Assembly: GCA_051010015.1 (NCBI GenBank)
Contig: JBPCVZ010000323.1
Coordinates: forward strand, 1 to 39,828
From: CAJQQK01 sp051010015
Lineage (GTDB): Bacteria; Pseudomonadota; Alphaproteobacteria; Rhizobiales; Hyphomicrobiaceae
Direction of reading: 5' to 3'
Length of the DNA: 39,828 nucleotides
The first letter of the stretch is position 1. Each line of letters begins with the position of its first letter. Shown here piece by piece: positions 1-9,136 of the stretch. Under the pieces are notes generated by a model. That model did not search any database and was not told the origin of the DNA. It was given only the letters and a program-made list of their open reading frames with translations. The position numbers and the translations under genes are program-made.

Positions 1-34
1 GGGCATCGCGCCCCGGCAAACGGAGCTGACGAAT

Positions 35-1066
35 ATGCGCTCGAGCAAGACCGTTCACGTTGTCTCGTGCCACGCCGAGGGCGAGGTCGGCGATGTCATA
101 GTCGGTGGCGTGGCGCCGCCGCCGGGCGCGACACTATGGGAGCAGTCGCGCTGGATCGCCGACGACGAGACATTGCGCAACTTCGTCCTCAACGAGCCGC
201 GCGGCGGTGTTTTCCGGCATGTCAACCTGCTGGTGCCGCCAAAGGATCCGCGCGCGGCGATGGGCTTCATCATCATGGAACCGGTGCACACACCGCCGAT
301 GTCCGGCTCCAACTCGATGTGTGTCGCGACGGTCCTGCTCGATAGTGGGATCGTCACCATGAGCGAGCCGGAAACTACCTTCTTCCTCGAAGCGCCGGCG
401 GGTTTGGTCGAGGTGCGCGCGGCGTGTCGCAACGGCAAGGCGGAGCGTGTCGAGGTCCACAATGTCCTTTCGTTTGCCGATCGGCTCGATGCGTCGATCG
501 AAGTCGAGGGCATCGGCACGTTGACCGTGGATACTGCCTACGGAGGCGACAGTTTCGTACTGGTTGATGCCGCCGCGGTCGGCTTCGAGCTGGTGCCCGA
601 TGAAGCCGCTGCCTTGGCCGCGCTGGGCATGAAGATCAGGTCGGCAGCGAACGACCAGCTCGGCTTCCGTCATCCCGAAAACCCTGAGTGGAACCACATT
701 TCGTTTTGTCAGTTTACGAAGCCGGTCGAGTTGGTCGATGGCGTCAAAACGGGATGGAACGCGGTCGCCATCGAGCCTGGGAAGTTGGATCGATCGCCAT
801 GCGGTACGGGATGTTCGGCGCGCATGGCCGTAATGCATGCGCGTGGCGAACTGTCTGACGGCGCTGCATTTGTCGGGCGCTCTATCATTGGTTCGCAGTT
901 CGACTGCAGGATCGCAGGCGTCGGCGCGGTTGGCGACAAGTCGGCGATAACGCCGGCCATCGCGGGGCGCGCCTGGATCACGGGAACCCACCAGGTGATG
1001 CTCGACCCTGACGATCCCTGGCCGGGTGGCTACAGGCTTTCGGATACCTGGCCGGTCAGGTCGTAA
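35..1066 (+). CDS. Proline racemase family protein (hydroxyproline 2-epimerase or trans-3-hydroxyproline dehydratase-like)
   Basis: A 343-residue protein of the proline racemase/4-hydroxyproline epimerase/trans-3-hydroxy-L-proline dehydratase fold. Two cysteine motifs are visible: SNSMCVATVLLDSG, with Cys96 at the first catalytic position, and DRSPCGTGC, with Cys256 at the second. Having both cysteines favours a two-base epimerase or racemase, because 3-hydroxyproline dehydratases usually carry Thr or Ser at one site. The first motif is MCVAT rather than the classical MCGH, so the substrate cannot be assigned from sequence. ATG at 35 follows GGAG with good spacing. The gene converges on the minus-strand VOC gene and their ends overlap by 11 bases. 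The family is cytosolic and cofactor-free. Membership is secure; the reaction is not. Confidence 0.88.
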   Translation: MRSSKTVHVVSCHAEGEVGDVIVGGVAPPPGATLWEQSRWIADDETLRNFVLNEPRGGVFRHVNLLVPPKDPRAAMGFIIMEPVHTPPMSGSNSMCVATVLLDSGIVTMSEPETTFFLEAPAGLVEVRAACRNGKAERVEVHNVLSFADRLDASIEVEGIGTLTVDTAYGGDSFVLVDAAAVGFELVPDEAAALAALGMKIRSAANDQLGFRHPENPEWNHISFCQFTKPVELVDGVKTGWNAVAIEPGKLDRSPCGTGCSARMAVMHARGELSDGAAFVGRSIIGSQFDCRIAGVGAVGDKSAITPAIAGRAWITGTHQVMLDPDDPWPGGYRLSDTWPVRS

Positions 1067-1430
1067 TCGGTTCGCCGAAACTCAGTTCGTTGCCGTCGGG
1101 GTCGACCAGCCGGAAATCGCGCATGCCGTAAACGCGGTCGTCGAGTGCGACGGTGACCCTGGCACCTGCTGCGACGACGGTGGCGTGATACGTGTCGACG
1201 TCGCCTGTGTGAGCGTAAAGGCGAGAGGGGCCGAATTGATCCAAGCGGTCGGCGGACAGGTTCAGGCCGACATCATCGCGGCATACGCTGGCAAGCGTTG
1301 CCGGGTCGCCCCACACCCAGCCAAGCTCGAAACCGAGCACACGCTGGTAATAGTCAAGAGCAGCGGCCAAGTCCTGCACGGCCGTGATGGGATTGACCGA
1401 GCGAAAACGTGGTGGTTGCGCGTCGTGCAT
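1056..1430 (-). CDS. VOC (glyoxalase/bleomycin-resistance fold) protein
   Basis: About 124 residues forming one vicinal-oxygen-chelate domain. It begins with the usual pattern of Pro-Ile, a helix, then YYQRVLGFELGW, and ends with the strand pair RDFRLVDPDGNELSFGEP. That C-terminal signature is typical of bleomycin-resistance and glyoxalase-like members. The reading frame extends to 1475, but ATG at 1430 is preferred because it lies 22 bases after the stop of the SDR gene on the same strand, while the longer form would overlap that gene. Co-transcription with the SDR is likely. VOC proteins range from metal-dependent lyases and dioxygenases to antibiotic-binding proteins, and nothing here picks one. 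Confidence 0.8.
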   Translation of the reverse strand: MHDAQPPRFRSVNPITAVQDLAAALDYYQRVLGFELGWVWGDPATLASVCRDDVGLNLSADRLDQFGPSRLYAHTGDVDTYHATVVAAGARVTVALDDRVYGMRDFRLVDPDGNELSFGEPITT

Positions 1431-1452
1431 GGTGTGCCGTTTCGCCGCTGCA

Positions 1453-2217
1453 TCAAGCAATCGTCGTACCGCCATCCGCGACGATCATTTGACCCGTGAT
1501 GAACTTGGCTGTCGGGCCCGCGAGAAAGGCGGCGATGCCACCAATGTCATCCGGATCGCCGATGCGTCCCAGTGGCGTGCGCGCCTCTCGGTTTTTGCGA
1601 TTGGTCTCGTCTTCCCATAGCGCGCGTGCAAAGTCGGTCTTGATGAGGCCCGGCATGATGCAGTTGACGCGGATGTTTTTAGGACCCCACTCGACGGCCA
1701 AGGCCCGGGCAACGCCGGTGTCGGCTGCCTTCGATATGCCGTAGGCGCCGAGCACGGCCGATCCTTTGAGGCCGCCGATCGATGAGACGATGATGAAGCT
1801 GCCGCCGCCGACGTCGGCCATGTGTGGCATTGCCGCGTTGGCGAACCAGATCGCGCTGTGGACGTTCGATGACATTACCTTGTCGAACGCTTCGTCCGAA
1901 AGGCCGGTCATCGGTCCGTACACGGGGTTTACCGCCGCATTGGCAACGAATGTGTCGATGCGCCCCCAGGTGTCGTGTGTCACTTTGACGAGGTTTTCAC
2001 ATTCTTCCCGGCGCGAAATGTTGCACGCAACCGCGATCGCCTCGCCGCCATTCTTCTTGATGTCTTCGACAACGGCTTCGCAAACGTCGAGCTTGCGGCT
2101 GGAGACGACGACTTTGGCGCCGAGCTGCGCGAGATGCTGCGAGATCGAGAGGCCGATGCCCTTGCTGCCGCCCGTGACAATGGCGACCTGTCCGTCGAGC
2201 GAGAATGGATTGTTCAC
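1453..2217 (-). CDS. SDR family NAD(P)-dependent oxidoreductase
   Basis: A classical short-chain dehydrogenase of 254 residues. It has the TGGSKGIG nucleotide-binding turn (residues 15-22), the NAAV motif (93-96), catalytic Ser145/146 in IVSSIGG, and YGISK with Tyr159 and Lys163. The C-terminal FITGQMIVADGG is typical of the family. The frame is open to 2355, but GTG at 2217 is chosen because GGAGA lies 8-12 bases upstream and the family motif then starts at the expected distance. The VOC gene follows after 22 bases, so the two probably form a small operon. Similarity to 3-oxoacyl-ACP reductase or gluconate dehydrogenase types is generic; the substrate is unknown. Confidence 0.9.
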   Translation of the reverse strand: MNNPFSLDGQVAIVTGGSKGIGLSISQHLAQLGAKVVVSSRKLDVCEAVVEDIKKNGGEAIAVACNISRREECENLVKVTHDTWGRIDTFVANAAVNPVYGPMTGLSDEAFDKVMSSNVHSAIWFANAAMPHMADVGGGSFIIVSSIGGLKGSAVLGAYGISKAADTGVARALAVEWGPKNIRVNCIMPGLIKTDFARALWEDETNRKNREARTPLGRIGDPDDIGGIAAFLAGPTAKFITGQMIVADGGTTIA

Positions 2218-2456
2218 GTGAGAGTCTCCGCGAGTGAATAAGCTGATTGGGTTGTTGAGACTTTGCCTCAGCGTCGGCGCAGGTACAATCCGCTGCGCTG
2301 TGGCCAGGAAGGAGATTGTCCTGTCCGTGCTGAAAATCACCAATGTGGTCGGCATTTACAGAGACATGGTTTTGACGCCATATTGCGGCAATGCTTGGCG
2401 TATCGTAAATGATTGCGCGTTGGCGTGGCGCGTGAGCACGTGGGAGTTTTTAGATA

Positions 2457-2621
2457 ATGGCGTTGCTGATCTTTGCGTTGGTCGCGAGTTTCGTTGTCAG
2501 TGCGATTTTTTTTGCCGAGCTTGGATTGTTTCCGTGGCTGGCTGTACTTGTTGCCGTTCCGCTTTCGTATGCTGTCGGCTATGCGCTCAGCCGAGTGTTG
2601 CGCGGTGCCGGGGTACTTTGA
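2457..2621 (+). CDS. Small two-segment membrane protein, 54 aa
   Basis: A short frame coding 54 residues. Residues 2-20 and 25-43 are strongly hydrophobic (Leu, Val, Ala, Phe, Ile), separated by a short Glu-Leu-Gly-Leu turn, and the tail is basic (SRVLRG). This is the pattern of a small two-helix inner-membrane protein. ATG at 2457 is preceded by GGGAG ten bases upstream. No other frame explains this interval, and the protein lies alone between two minus-strand genes. Many small proteins of this shape act as toxins or as partners of larger membrane complexes, but nothing here shows which. I do not recognise a family. Confidence 0.5.
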   Translation: MALLIFALVASFVVSAIFFAELGLFPWLAVLVAVPLSYAVGYALSRVLRGAGVL

Positions 2622-2693
2622 CAGGCAGCCGCCTCGACTGGTCTTGGAGCCAATCTATGCCGGGCCGGTTGAACACCGGCTGTCGGGCTGCAT

Positions 2694-3302
2694 TTAATGC
2701 GACATCGATAGCGCGACATCGCAGAACATGTCCTGCTGAAGCGCGAAACCGATGACGCGCCAATCGGATTCAAGTACCAGTTCGTTGACGGCCTGTACGA
2801 CGCCATAGGGTGTTTTCGTGATGGGGTCGAACATCGTGTAGTCGTTGAAGATCAACAGGCCATCGGTCTTGACCAGTTCCGCGGAAAGGACGGTGTCTTT
2901 TTTTACGCCCTCGTAGTCGTGAGACGCGTCGACATAGATCAGATCGAATGACCGCGGCGGATATTTTTGCAAGGTCAGATGGCTGTAGCCGCGCTCCATC
3001 ACAATTTCTGCTTGGTGCTGCTTGAAGCGTTCTTCATAGAATGCACCATGCGTCATGCCATTGAATAATACCTCGGACGGTATGCCCCAATGTTCCGGGT
3101 ATTCATGCATGTTGAATAGATCAAAGGCGATGAATTTCTTCGGCCTGAGCGTGTCCAGCATGAATTGCGAAAAGTCGCCATGCGCGACGCCGATCTCGGC
3201 GATTACGCCGCCTTGTTTTTGAGCCACCGCGCGGAGCATGTCGTGTCGCGTCGCATAGAGGCGTGCACCGACGAGATGCTCTTGCTCAAGGGCAATGCTC
3301 AT
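2694..3302 (-). CDS. Class I SAM-dependent methyltransferase (Methyltransf_24-like)
   Basis: About 202 residues with a Rossmann methyltransferase core. Motif I appears as IAEIGVAHGDFSQFML, an acidic residue follows in KKFIAFDLFN, and the post-motif region contains FDLIYVDASHDYEGVKKDT, the usual signature of the Methyltransf_24 group. That group methylates small molecules or glycans in cell-surface and secondary metabolite pathways. GTG at 3305 is possible, but ATG at 3302 has a strong GGAGG six bases upstream. The gene stands alone between pyruvate kinase and the small membrane protein; its substrate cannot be inferred. Confidence 0.75.
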   Translation of the reverse strand: MSIALEQEHLVGARLYATRHDMLRAVAQKQGGVIAEIGVAHGDFSQFMLDTLRPKKFIAFDLFNMHEYPEHWGIPSEVLFNGMTHGAFYEERFKQHQAEIVMERGYSHLTLQKYPPRSFDLIYVDASHDYEGVKKDTVLSAELVKTDGLLIFNDYTMFDPITKTPYGVVQAVNELVLESDWRVIGFALQQDMFCDVALSMSH

Positions 3303-3466
3303 CACACCCTCCGGATGTTCGTTTGGAGCCGGGACTTTCCATTCGATCGGCCCGACGGCTCAAGCATGCTGCCCTGGTCGATACGTCAATATTACTTTTC
3401 GGCGAAATCATGATGGCCACCCCAGCGCAGGCACGTCGCGCCGCTTGGTCGACCTCGTCTACTCGT

Positions 3467-3523
3467 AAAAAACCTGATCGTTCCCGGTTGCGGCAGGGGC
3501 TGGTCAAATCCCGTTCCGCAACC
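3467..3523 (-). terminator. Inverted repeat with downstream T run after pyruvate kinase
   Basis: An 8-base perfect inverted repeat (GGTTGCGG at 3486-3493, CCGCAACC at 3516-3523) lies just after the pyk stop. On the minus strand six T residues follow at 3472-3467. The 22-base loop and the 13-base gap between stem and T run make it a poor intrinsic terminator, so it may be only an mRNA 3'-end structure. Confidence 0.3.
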
Positions 3524-3541
3524 AGATGAGCGCATTAGCGC

Positions 3542-4957
3542 CTAAACGGTGATCACCCGCAAATTGTTCGTCGACCCGGGCGTGCCGAACGGAACGCCGG
3601 CGATCACGACAATGCGGTCGCCGGCTTCGGCGAAACCATCGGCGATCGCCAGTTTTCGGCTGTCATCGACCATCTCGTCGTAGCTTGCGATCATGTGATC
3701 GGCCGTCACGCTGTGGGCGCCCCATAGAAGTGCCAGGCGCCGGGCGATCCTTATATCGGTCGTGGCACTTAGGATGGGTACTTCGGGGCGCTTGCGGGCA
3801 ATGCGGTAGGCCGTGGTGCCGCGCGACGTGAAGGCAACGATCGCGGTTGCGCCGATTTTGTTGGCGACGTCGGCGGCAGCCTCCGACACGGCATGGTGAA
3901 TGGATGGGTCGATGATCGGCTCAAGGGCGTCGATGATCGAGCGGTAGGCGCGGTGGTTCTCCGTGTTCCAGATGATCCGCTCCATCATTTCAACGGTTTC
4001 GACGGGGTATTTCCCGATCGCGGATTCTTGCGACAGCATCACGGCATCCGCGCCATCGTAGATCGCGGTTGCGACGTCGGAGGCTTCCGCGCGCGTTGGA
4101 GCAGGCGCACTGGCCATTGAATCGAGCATCTGCGTCGCAACGACGACAGGTTTTGCTGCGAGCCGGCAGGCACGGATCAGCTCCTTTTGGCGGCCGGGCA
4201 CCTGTTCGGGTGGGATTTCGACACCGAGGTCGCCGCGCGCCACCATAATCGCATCGCACAGCGCGACGATGTCGTCGATGCGATCGAGCGCGGCCGGCTT
4301 TTCGATCTTGGCCATGATGCCGGCCTGATCGGACACGATCTGGCGGGCTTCCATGATGTCGGAGGGCTGCTGCACGAAGGACAGGGCGAGCCAGTCGATT
4401 CCGAGTTCGAGCCCGAAATCCAGATCTCTGCGATCCTTGTCGGTGAGCGGCGATAATTCGAGCACCGCATCGGGGACGTTGACACCTTTGCGATTCGATA
4501 TCGTCCCACCGACAACGACATCGGCGACTATGGCATCGCCGTCGAAGCCGGTTACCTTGAGCATGAGGCGGCCGTCGTCGATGAGCAACCGATGGCCCGG
4601 CGCGGTCGAGGCAAAAATCTCGGGGTGCGGCAGCGGAATGGCATCCGAGCCGCCGTTTTCACCGTCCGGCACAAACCGAACAGAGTCGCCAGCCTCGACG
4701 TCGATGCGTCCATCCTTGATGGTGCCGACCCGAATCTTCGGTCCCTGAAGGTCCTGCAAGATACCGATCGGGCGAGATACTTCTTTTTCGAGGGCGCGGA
4801 TCGCGGCGTGTACGGCGGCGTGGTCTTCGTGGTCGCCGTGGCTGAAGTTCATGCGGAAAACATCGACACCGGCCAGGAACATTTTGCGGAGCATGTCCGG
4901 ACTCGATGTTGCGGGGCCGACGGTGGCCACGATTTTTGCTCGGCGATGGCGTTTCAT
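3542..4957 (-). CDS. pyk: Pyruvate kinase
   Basis: A 471-residue enzyme converting PEP and ADP to pyruvate and ATP, the usual length for bacterial pyruvate kinases. Visible are KIVATVGPAT at the N-terminus, FRMNFSHG (residues 34-41), the catalytic loop AKIEKP (Lys217, Glu219), MVARGDLGVE (238-247), ATQMLDSM with Thr275, and the TIM-barrel end DAVMLSQESAIGKYPVE. The C-terminal domain is complete. ATG at 4957 follows GAGGAA. The gene lies 101 bases downstream of glcF on the same strand and is the last of a glycolate-utilisation gene set, which suggests coupling of glycerate-derived PEP to pyruvate formation. A separate promoter in the 101-base gap cannot be excluded. Confidence 0.95.
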   Translation of the reverse strand: MKRHRRAKIVATVGPATSSPDMLRKMFLAGVDVFRMNFSHGDHEDHAAVHAAIRALEKEVSRPIGILQDLQGPKIRVGTIKDGRIDVEAGDSVRFVPDGENGGSDAIPLPHPEIFASTAPGHRLLIDDGRLMLKVTGFDGDAIVADVVVGGTISNRKGVNVPDAVLELSPLTDKDRRDLDFGLELGIDWLALSFVQQPSDIMEARQIVSDQAGIMAKIEKPAALDRIDDIVALCDAIMVARGDLGVEIPPEQVPGRQKELIRACRLAAKPVVVATQMLDSMASAPAPTRAEASDVATAIYDGADAVMLSQESAIGKYPVETVEMMERIIWNTENHRAYRSIIDALEPIIDPSIHHAVSEAAADVANKIGATAIVAFTSRGTTAYRIARKRPEVPILSATTDIRIARRLALLWGAHSVTADHMIASYDEMVDDSRKLAIADGFAEAGDRIVVIAGVPFGTPGSTNNLRVITV

Positions 4958-5058
4958 ATGTCATTCCTCGGCGGCGTATGTCGTCGTCTGCCTGATCCAT
5001 GCCTGAGTTCCAGGGGCAGGTACAGGGCCATCGCTGCAATTTTGTGACAGCTGTGCGG

Positions 5059-6399
5059 CTAGGCTGCCGCGTCGATAATGAAATCGCTGGGCTGTCGACG
5101 GCGTTTCGCGAGGTCCTTGAGGGCTGTCGGTACGGGACCGCCCGTTGCCCAGTCGATCAACTCTACCGTGTGGACGACGGGAACCTTGGTGGCGCTGCCA
5201 ATTTGGATCATGCAGCCGAGATTGCCGGCGGCGATGACGTCCGGCGCCACACTCTCGATATGGGCAACTTTGCGCGCCTGCAATCGTCCTGCCAATTCCG
5301 GTTGCAGGAGATTGTAGGTGCCGGCGGAGCCGCAGCAGATATGGCTCTCAGGTACGACGCAGGCCTCGAAGCCAACTGTGTTCAGCAATGTCATTGGCGT
5401 TGTCGTGATTTGTTGGCCGTGCTGCATCGAACAGGCGGAATGATAGGCGACGCGCAGTTTCGGTATGTCGGCGTGTCGCCGTGGCTGAAGTTCGTCGAGC
5501 AGCTCTGTGACATCGCAAGCCATGCTCGAGATCATGGCCGCATCGTCAGCCATGTCGGGATCTTCACGGAACATAAAGCCGTAGTCTTTGACTGTTGTGC
5601 CGCAGCCGGATGTATTGATCACGACGTGATCGAGGCCCTCGCCATCGATCTCTCGCTTCCAGGCGCGGATGTTGGCGGCTGCCGACGCGTGTGATGCATC
5701 GACCATGCCCATGTGGTGCGTGAGCGCGCCGCAGCAGCCGGCGCCTTTCGAGACAACAACCTCCACGCCAAGACGGTTGAGCAGCCGTACCGTTGCCTCG
5801 TTGATTGCCGGATCAAGCGCCTTCTGGGCGCAGCCGTTAAGCAAGGCAACGCGCATGCGCCGCGGTCCTGCCGGCGAATAGACGCCAGGGCGATCAACGA
5901 ACGAAGGCGATGGAATGGAAGCTGGTGCCATCGCCACAAGACCTTTCAGTCGGCCGGGCAGCAAGGCCCGAAAAGGCTTGGCAAAGCGGGCGCCGAACAG
6001 CGCCAGGCGAAATAAATTGGGACGCGGCAGCACGAGCGCGAGGATGCGGCGCAGGACGCGCTCGGGCAGTGGCCGCTGATAGGTGCGCTCGATATGCGTT
6101 CGCGCATGATCGACAAGATGCATGTAGTGGACGCCCGAGGGACAGGTGGTCATACACGAGAGGCACGAGAGGCAACGATCGATGTGGGTCACCGTCCTGG
6201 GGTCTGCTGCCCGATCGTTCTCGAGCATCTCCTTGATCAGGTATATGCGGCCCCGCGGACTGTCGAGTTCGTCGCCGAGCAGGAGATAGGTTGGACAGGT
6301 GGCCGTGCAGAAGCCGCAATGAACGCATTTGCGCAGGATCGCTTCGGATTGGGCAACGTCGGGGTCACGAAGTTGGTTGGCCGTGAAATTTGTCTGCAT
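5059..6399 (-). CDS. glcF: Glycolate oxidase iron-sulfur subunit GlcF
   Basis: A 446-residue iron-sulfur subunit of glycolate dehydrogenase, which passes electrons from the flavin subunits to the membrane quinone pool. Two ferredoxin-type 4Fe-4S motifs are present: C25xxC28xxC31xxxC35P and C76xxC79xxC82xxxC86P. The C-terminal half carries two CCG-type motifs, GCCGALTHHMG and ICCGSAG, as expected for the heterodisulfide reductase-like domain. The start overlaps the glcE stop as TGATG, so the two genes are translationally coupled. Length and motif order match GlcF. Confidence 0.94.
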   Translation of the reverse strand: MQTNFTANQLRDPDVAQSEAILRKCVHCGFCTATCPTYLLLGDELDSPRGRIYLIKEMLENDRAADPRTVTHIDRCLSCLSCMTTCPSGVHYMHLVDHARTHIERTYQRPLPERVLRRILALVLPRPNLFRLALFGARFAKPFRALLPGRLKGLVAMAPASIPSPSFVDRPGVYSPAGPRRMRVALLNGCAQKALDPAINEATVRLLNRLGVEVVVSKGAGCCGALTHHMGMVDASHASAAANIRAWKREIDGEGLDHVVINTSGCGTTVKDYGFMFREDPDMADDAAMISSMACDVTELLDELQPRRHADIPKLRVAYHSACSMQHGQQITTTPMTLLNTVGFEACVVPESHICCGSAGTYNLLQPELAGRLQARKVAHIESVAPDVIAAGNLGCMIQIGSATKVPVVHTVELIDWATGGPVPTALKDLAKRRRQPSDFIIDAAA

Positions 6400-7613
6400 C
6401 AGAGGTCTTCCCGCATGCGGCCGCGATTGAGGATGCGTTCCGGATCAAAGCTGTCCTTGACGCGGGCTGTGAGGGCGGCGAGCGCGGCCGGCTGCGGGTG
6501 AAACACATCGACAGCTGCTCGATCCGCTTCGCTGGCGCGAACGAGCGTCGCGTGGCCGCTGGCCTGAACGATGTTTCGGATCGCCGGCGCCGCAGTGGTT
6601 GCATCGGTCTTGGTTGCCATCCAGATCAGGCCGCCGGCCCAGTCGTAGTAGGCGATGGCATCGACGCCAGCGGCGCGAATGGCCTCGAGGATGTCTGCTC
6701 CGTTGGTCGGTGCCACCGAGATTCGCCAGACGTCACCGTCGTGATCGCAGAGCGGCGCGACATCGCGCAATGCATGCCAGAAGGTTCGCGACTGGCTTGG
6801 AGCGATGACATCGAATTCCCCGCCGCGGCCAGCAAAGTGCTCTCGCAGGTCCTGCTTGCGCTTGACGACGGAGATCTCCGGGCCTTCGAGGCGCAGGGCG
6901 GTGACGGGGCTTTCGCCACGGAACGGCTCGCTCATGCGCGCGGCGACATCGGCGGGAAGGTGCGCGAAGCTCGACACCTCGTGCGGCAAGCCGGACGCCT
7001 CGGTCATCACTTGGATGGCAGCTTTGTCTTCGAGCCCGTGAATGATCAGCGTTTCTTCCATTTCCGGCTTGGGCAGCACCTTCAGGGTGAGATCGGTGTA
7101 GACCGCCAGGGTGCCGTACGAGCCGGTCATGAGTTTTGACAGATCGTAGCCGGTCACGTTCTTCATGACGCGTCCACCGGATTGGAAGGTCTCGCCGCGC
7201 CCGCTGATGGCGGTAAAGCCCAACATATGATCGCGCGCCGCACCGGCCTTGATGCGGCGCGGCCCGCTGGCATTGATCGCGACCGCACCTGCAATCGTTC
7301 CGGACAGGGCTTCGGTGCCGAACAGCCTGCCGTAGTCGATGGGCTCGAATGCGAGTTCCTGGCCGTTCTGGTCGAGCAGGTCGATCAATTCGCGCATTGT
7401 GGTGCCGGGTGCCAGCGACACGACCAGCTCGGAAGGCTCGTAGAAATGCACACCGCGCATGTTGCGGGTGGAAAGGCCGTGCGCTGCCTGCACCGGCCGG
7501 CCCAGTGCGCGTTTGCTGTGGTTGCCGCCGATTTCCATCGGCGCTTCATTGGCAATGGCAGCCTGGACGGCTTCGATGATGTCGTCGGCGGATGTCGGTG
7601 CGAACTGCTCCAC
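6399..7613 (-). CDS. glcE: Glycolate oxidase FAD-binding subunit GlcE
   Basis: A 404-residue FAD-binding protein of the PCMH type, the second flavin subunit of glycolate dehydrogenase. It shows the FAD-binding segment GGNHSKRALGRP near residue 30 and the GlcE signature GRVMKNVTGYDLSKLMTGSYGTLAV, and it lacks the long substrate-binding tail of GlcD. It is somewhat longer than E. coli GlcE (about 350 residues). GTG at 7613 is used; it comes three bases after the glcD stop, with GAGG inside the glcD end serving as ribosome binding site. The context between glcD and glcF makes the assignment secure. Confidence 0.93.
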   Translation of the reverse strand: MEQFAPTSADDIIEAVQAAIANEAPMEIGGNHSKRALGRPVQAAHGLSTRNMRGVHFYEPSELVVSLAPGTTMRELIDLLDQNGQELAFEPIDYGRLFGTEALSGTIAGAVAINASGPRRIKAGAARDHMLGFTAISGRGETFQSGGRVMKNVTGYDLSKLMTGSYGTLAVYTDLTLKVLPKPEMEETLIIHGLEDKAAIQVMTEASGLPHEVSSFAHLPADVAARMSEPFRGESPVTALRLEGPEISVVKRKQDLREHFAGRGGEFDVIAPSQSRTFWHALRDVAPLCDHDGDVWRISVAPTNGADILEAIRAAGVDAIAYYDWAGGLIWMATKTDATTAAPAIRNIVQASGHATLVRASEADRAAVDVFHPQPAALAALTARVKDSFDPERILNRGRMREDL

Positions 7614-7616
7614 GGT

Positions 7617-9110
7617 TCAGAACCTCGGCAGGTCAGGGAATGGCACCTGGCCCTTGTGGACATGCATATGACCGAGTTCGGCGCAGCGATGCAGCGTCGG
7701 GAAAACCTTGCCGGGGTTGAGGCGATGGTTCGGGTCGAAGGCGCATTTCACACGCTGCTGCTGCTTGAGATCGTCTTCGCTGAACATCGTGCCCATGAGA
7801 TCGCGCTTCTCGACGCCGACGCCGTGCTCGCCTGTCAGCACACCGCCGACTTCGACACACAACCTGAGGATGTCGGCGCCGAAGGCTTCGGCTTTTTCGA
7901 TGTCGCCGTCGATGCTGGCGTCATAGAGAATGAGCGGGTGCAGGTTGCCGTCTCCGGCATGAAAGACATTGGCGACCCGGAGCCCGTGTTTCTTGGACAG
8001 TTCACGCATGCCGGCGAGGACATTGCTCAGTTCCTTGCGCGGGATCGTACCGTCCATGCACAAATAGTCCGGCCCGATGGCGCCGACGGCTGGAAACGCG
8101 TTCTTGCGACCGGCCCAGAACTGCAGGCGTTCTTCCTCGGTTTCGGCAACGCGTATGACGGCGGCATTGTTGCTCTGTGCGATCTGCGAAACACGCGTGA
8201 TCAGGTGATCGACTTCGCTGTCCGTGCCGTCGAGTTCGCAGATCAACAGGCTTTCGACATCGCGCGGATAGCCGCACGGCTGGAAGTCATCGGCGGCGAT
8301 GATGGCCATGCTATCCATCATTTCGAGTCCGCCGGGGATAATGCCGGCTGCGATGATGTCGGCGACGCAGTTGCCGCCGTCGTCGAGCGTCGGAAATCCG
8401 AACAGCATGCCGCGCACAGTCTGGGGCTTTTGTAGAATGCGCACGGTGACTTCGGTGACGACGCTGAGCAGGCCTTCGGAACCGGTCATGAGGCCCATCA
8501 GGTCGTAAGCTTCGCTATCGAGATGCTTGCCGCCCAGTTGGACGACCTCGCCGTTCATCAGGACGATTTCCAGGCCGAGCAGATTGTTGGTCGTCAAGCC
8601 GTACTTGAGGCAATGGACACCGCCGGCGTTCTCGCCGACGTTGCCGCCGATCGAGCAGGCGATCTGGGAGGAGGGGTCCGGTGCATAGTAGAAACCGTTG
8701 TGCTCGACGGCTTTGGTTATTGCGAGATTAGTCACGCCGGGTTGGACGCGGGTGCAGCGGTTGGGGTAGTCGACCTCAAGAACCTTGTTGAATTTGCTCA
8801 TGCCCAGCAGGATACCGTCACCGAGTGGCAGCGAACCGCCTGACAGCGACGTGCCGGAGCCACGCGGCACGACCTTGACATTCATCTCGTTGGCCAACGC
8901 CATAATTGCTGAGACCTGTGGCACGGTCTCCGGCAGAACGACGACCAGCGGCAATTGACGATACATGGTCAACGCATCGCATTCATACGCACGACGCTCG
9001 ATCTCACTATCTATGACACTTTCGGTCGGCAGGATTTCTCGTAACCGTTCAATCAACAAGTCGCGGTTTGCGAGGATCTCCTCTTCAGGCTTTGGCATCA
9101 TGAGCGCCAT
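7617..9110 (-). CDS. glcD: Glycolate oxidase subunit GlcD (FAD-linked oxidase)
   Basis: A 497-residue catalytic flavoprotein that oxidises glycolate (or D-lactate in close relatives) to glyoxylate. The FAD-binding PCMH domain shows VVPRGSGTSLSGGSLP and GGNVGENAGGVHCLKYG. The C-terminal FAD-oxidase domain shows HAGDGNLHPLILYD and GVLTGEHGVGVEKRD, with the histidines typical of this family. ATG at 9110 follows AAGGA. It sits directly upstream of glcE and glcF and downstream of glycerate kinase, so the substrate is most likely glycolate rather than D-lactate. Confidence 0.94.
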   Translation of the reverse strand: MALMMPKPEEEILANRDLLIERLREILPTESVIDSEIERRAYECDALTMYRQLPLVVVLPETVPQVSAIMALANEMNVKVVPRGSGTSLSGGSLPLGDGILLGMSKFNKVLEVDYPNRCTRVQPGVTNLAITKAVEHNGFYYAPDPSSQIACSIGGNVGENAGGVHCLKYGLTTNNLLGLEIVLMNGEVVQLGGKHLDSEAYDLMGLMTGSEGLLSVVTEVTVRILQKPQTVRGMLFGFPTLDDGGNCVADIIAAGIIPGGLEMMDSMAIIAADDFQPCGYPRDVESLLICELDGTDSEVDHLITRVSQIAQSNNAAVIRVAETEEERLQFWAGRKNAFPAVGAIGPDYLCMDGTIPRKELSNVLAGMRELSKKHGLRVANVFHAGDGNLHPLILYDASIDGDIEKAEAFGADILRLCVEVGGVLTGEHGVGVEKRDLMGTMFSEDDLKQQQRVKCAFDPNHRLNPGKVFPTLHRCAELGHMHVHKGQVPFPDLPRF

Positions 9111-9136
9111 GATTCAATCCTTCTTGTCGAGCGGTA

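Noticed and set aside
134..991. Minus-strand frame of 285 codons
   Set aside because: Antisense shadow of the proline racemase family gene; Arg/Asp-rich translation without motif.
2664..2680. Hairpin GCCGGT/ACCGGC as terminator of the 54-residue gene
   Set aside because: The six-base stem is not followed by a T run, and such stems are common in GC-rich DNA.
7182..8435. Plus-strand open frame of 417 codons across glcE and glcD
   Set aside because: It lies antisense to two genes with full family motifs. High GC keeps the opposite frame open; the product is compositionally odd and has no motif.
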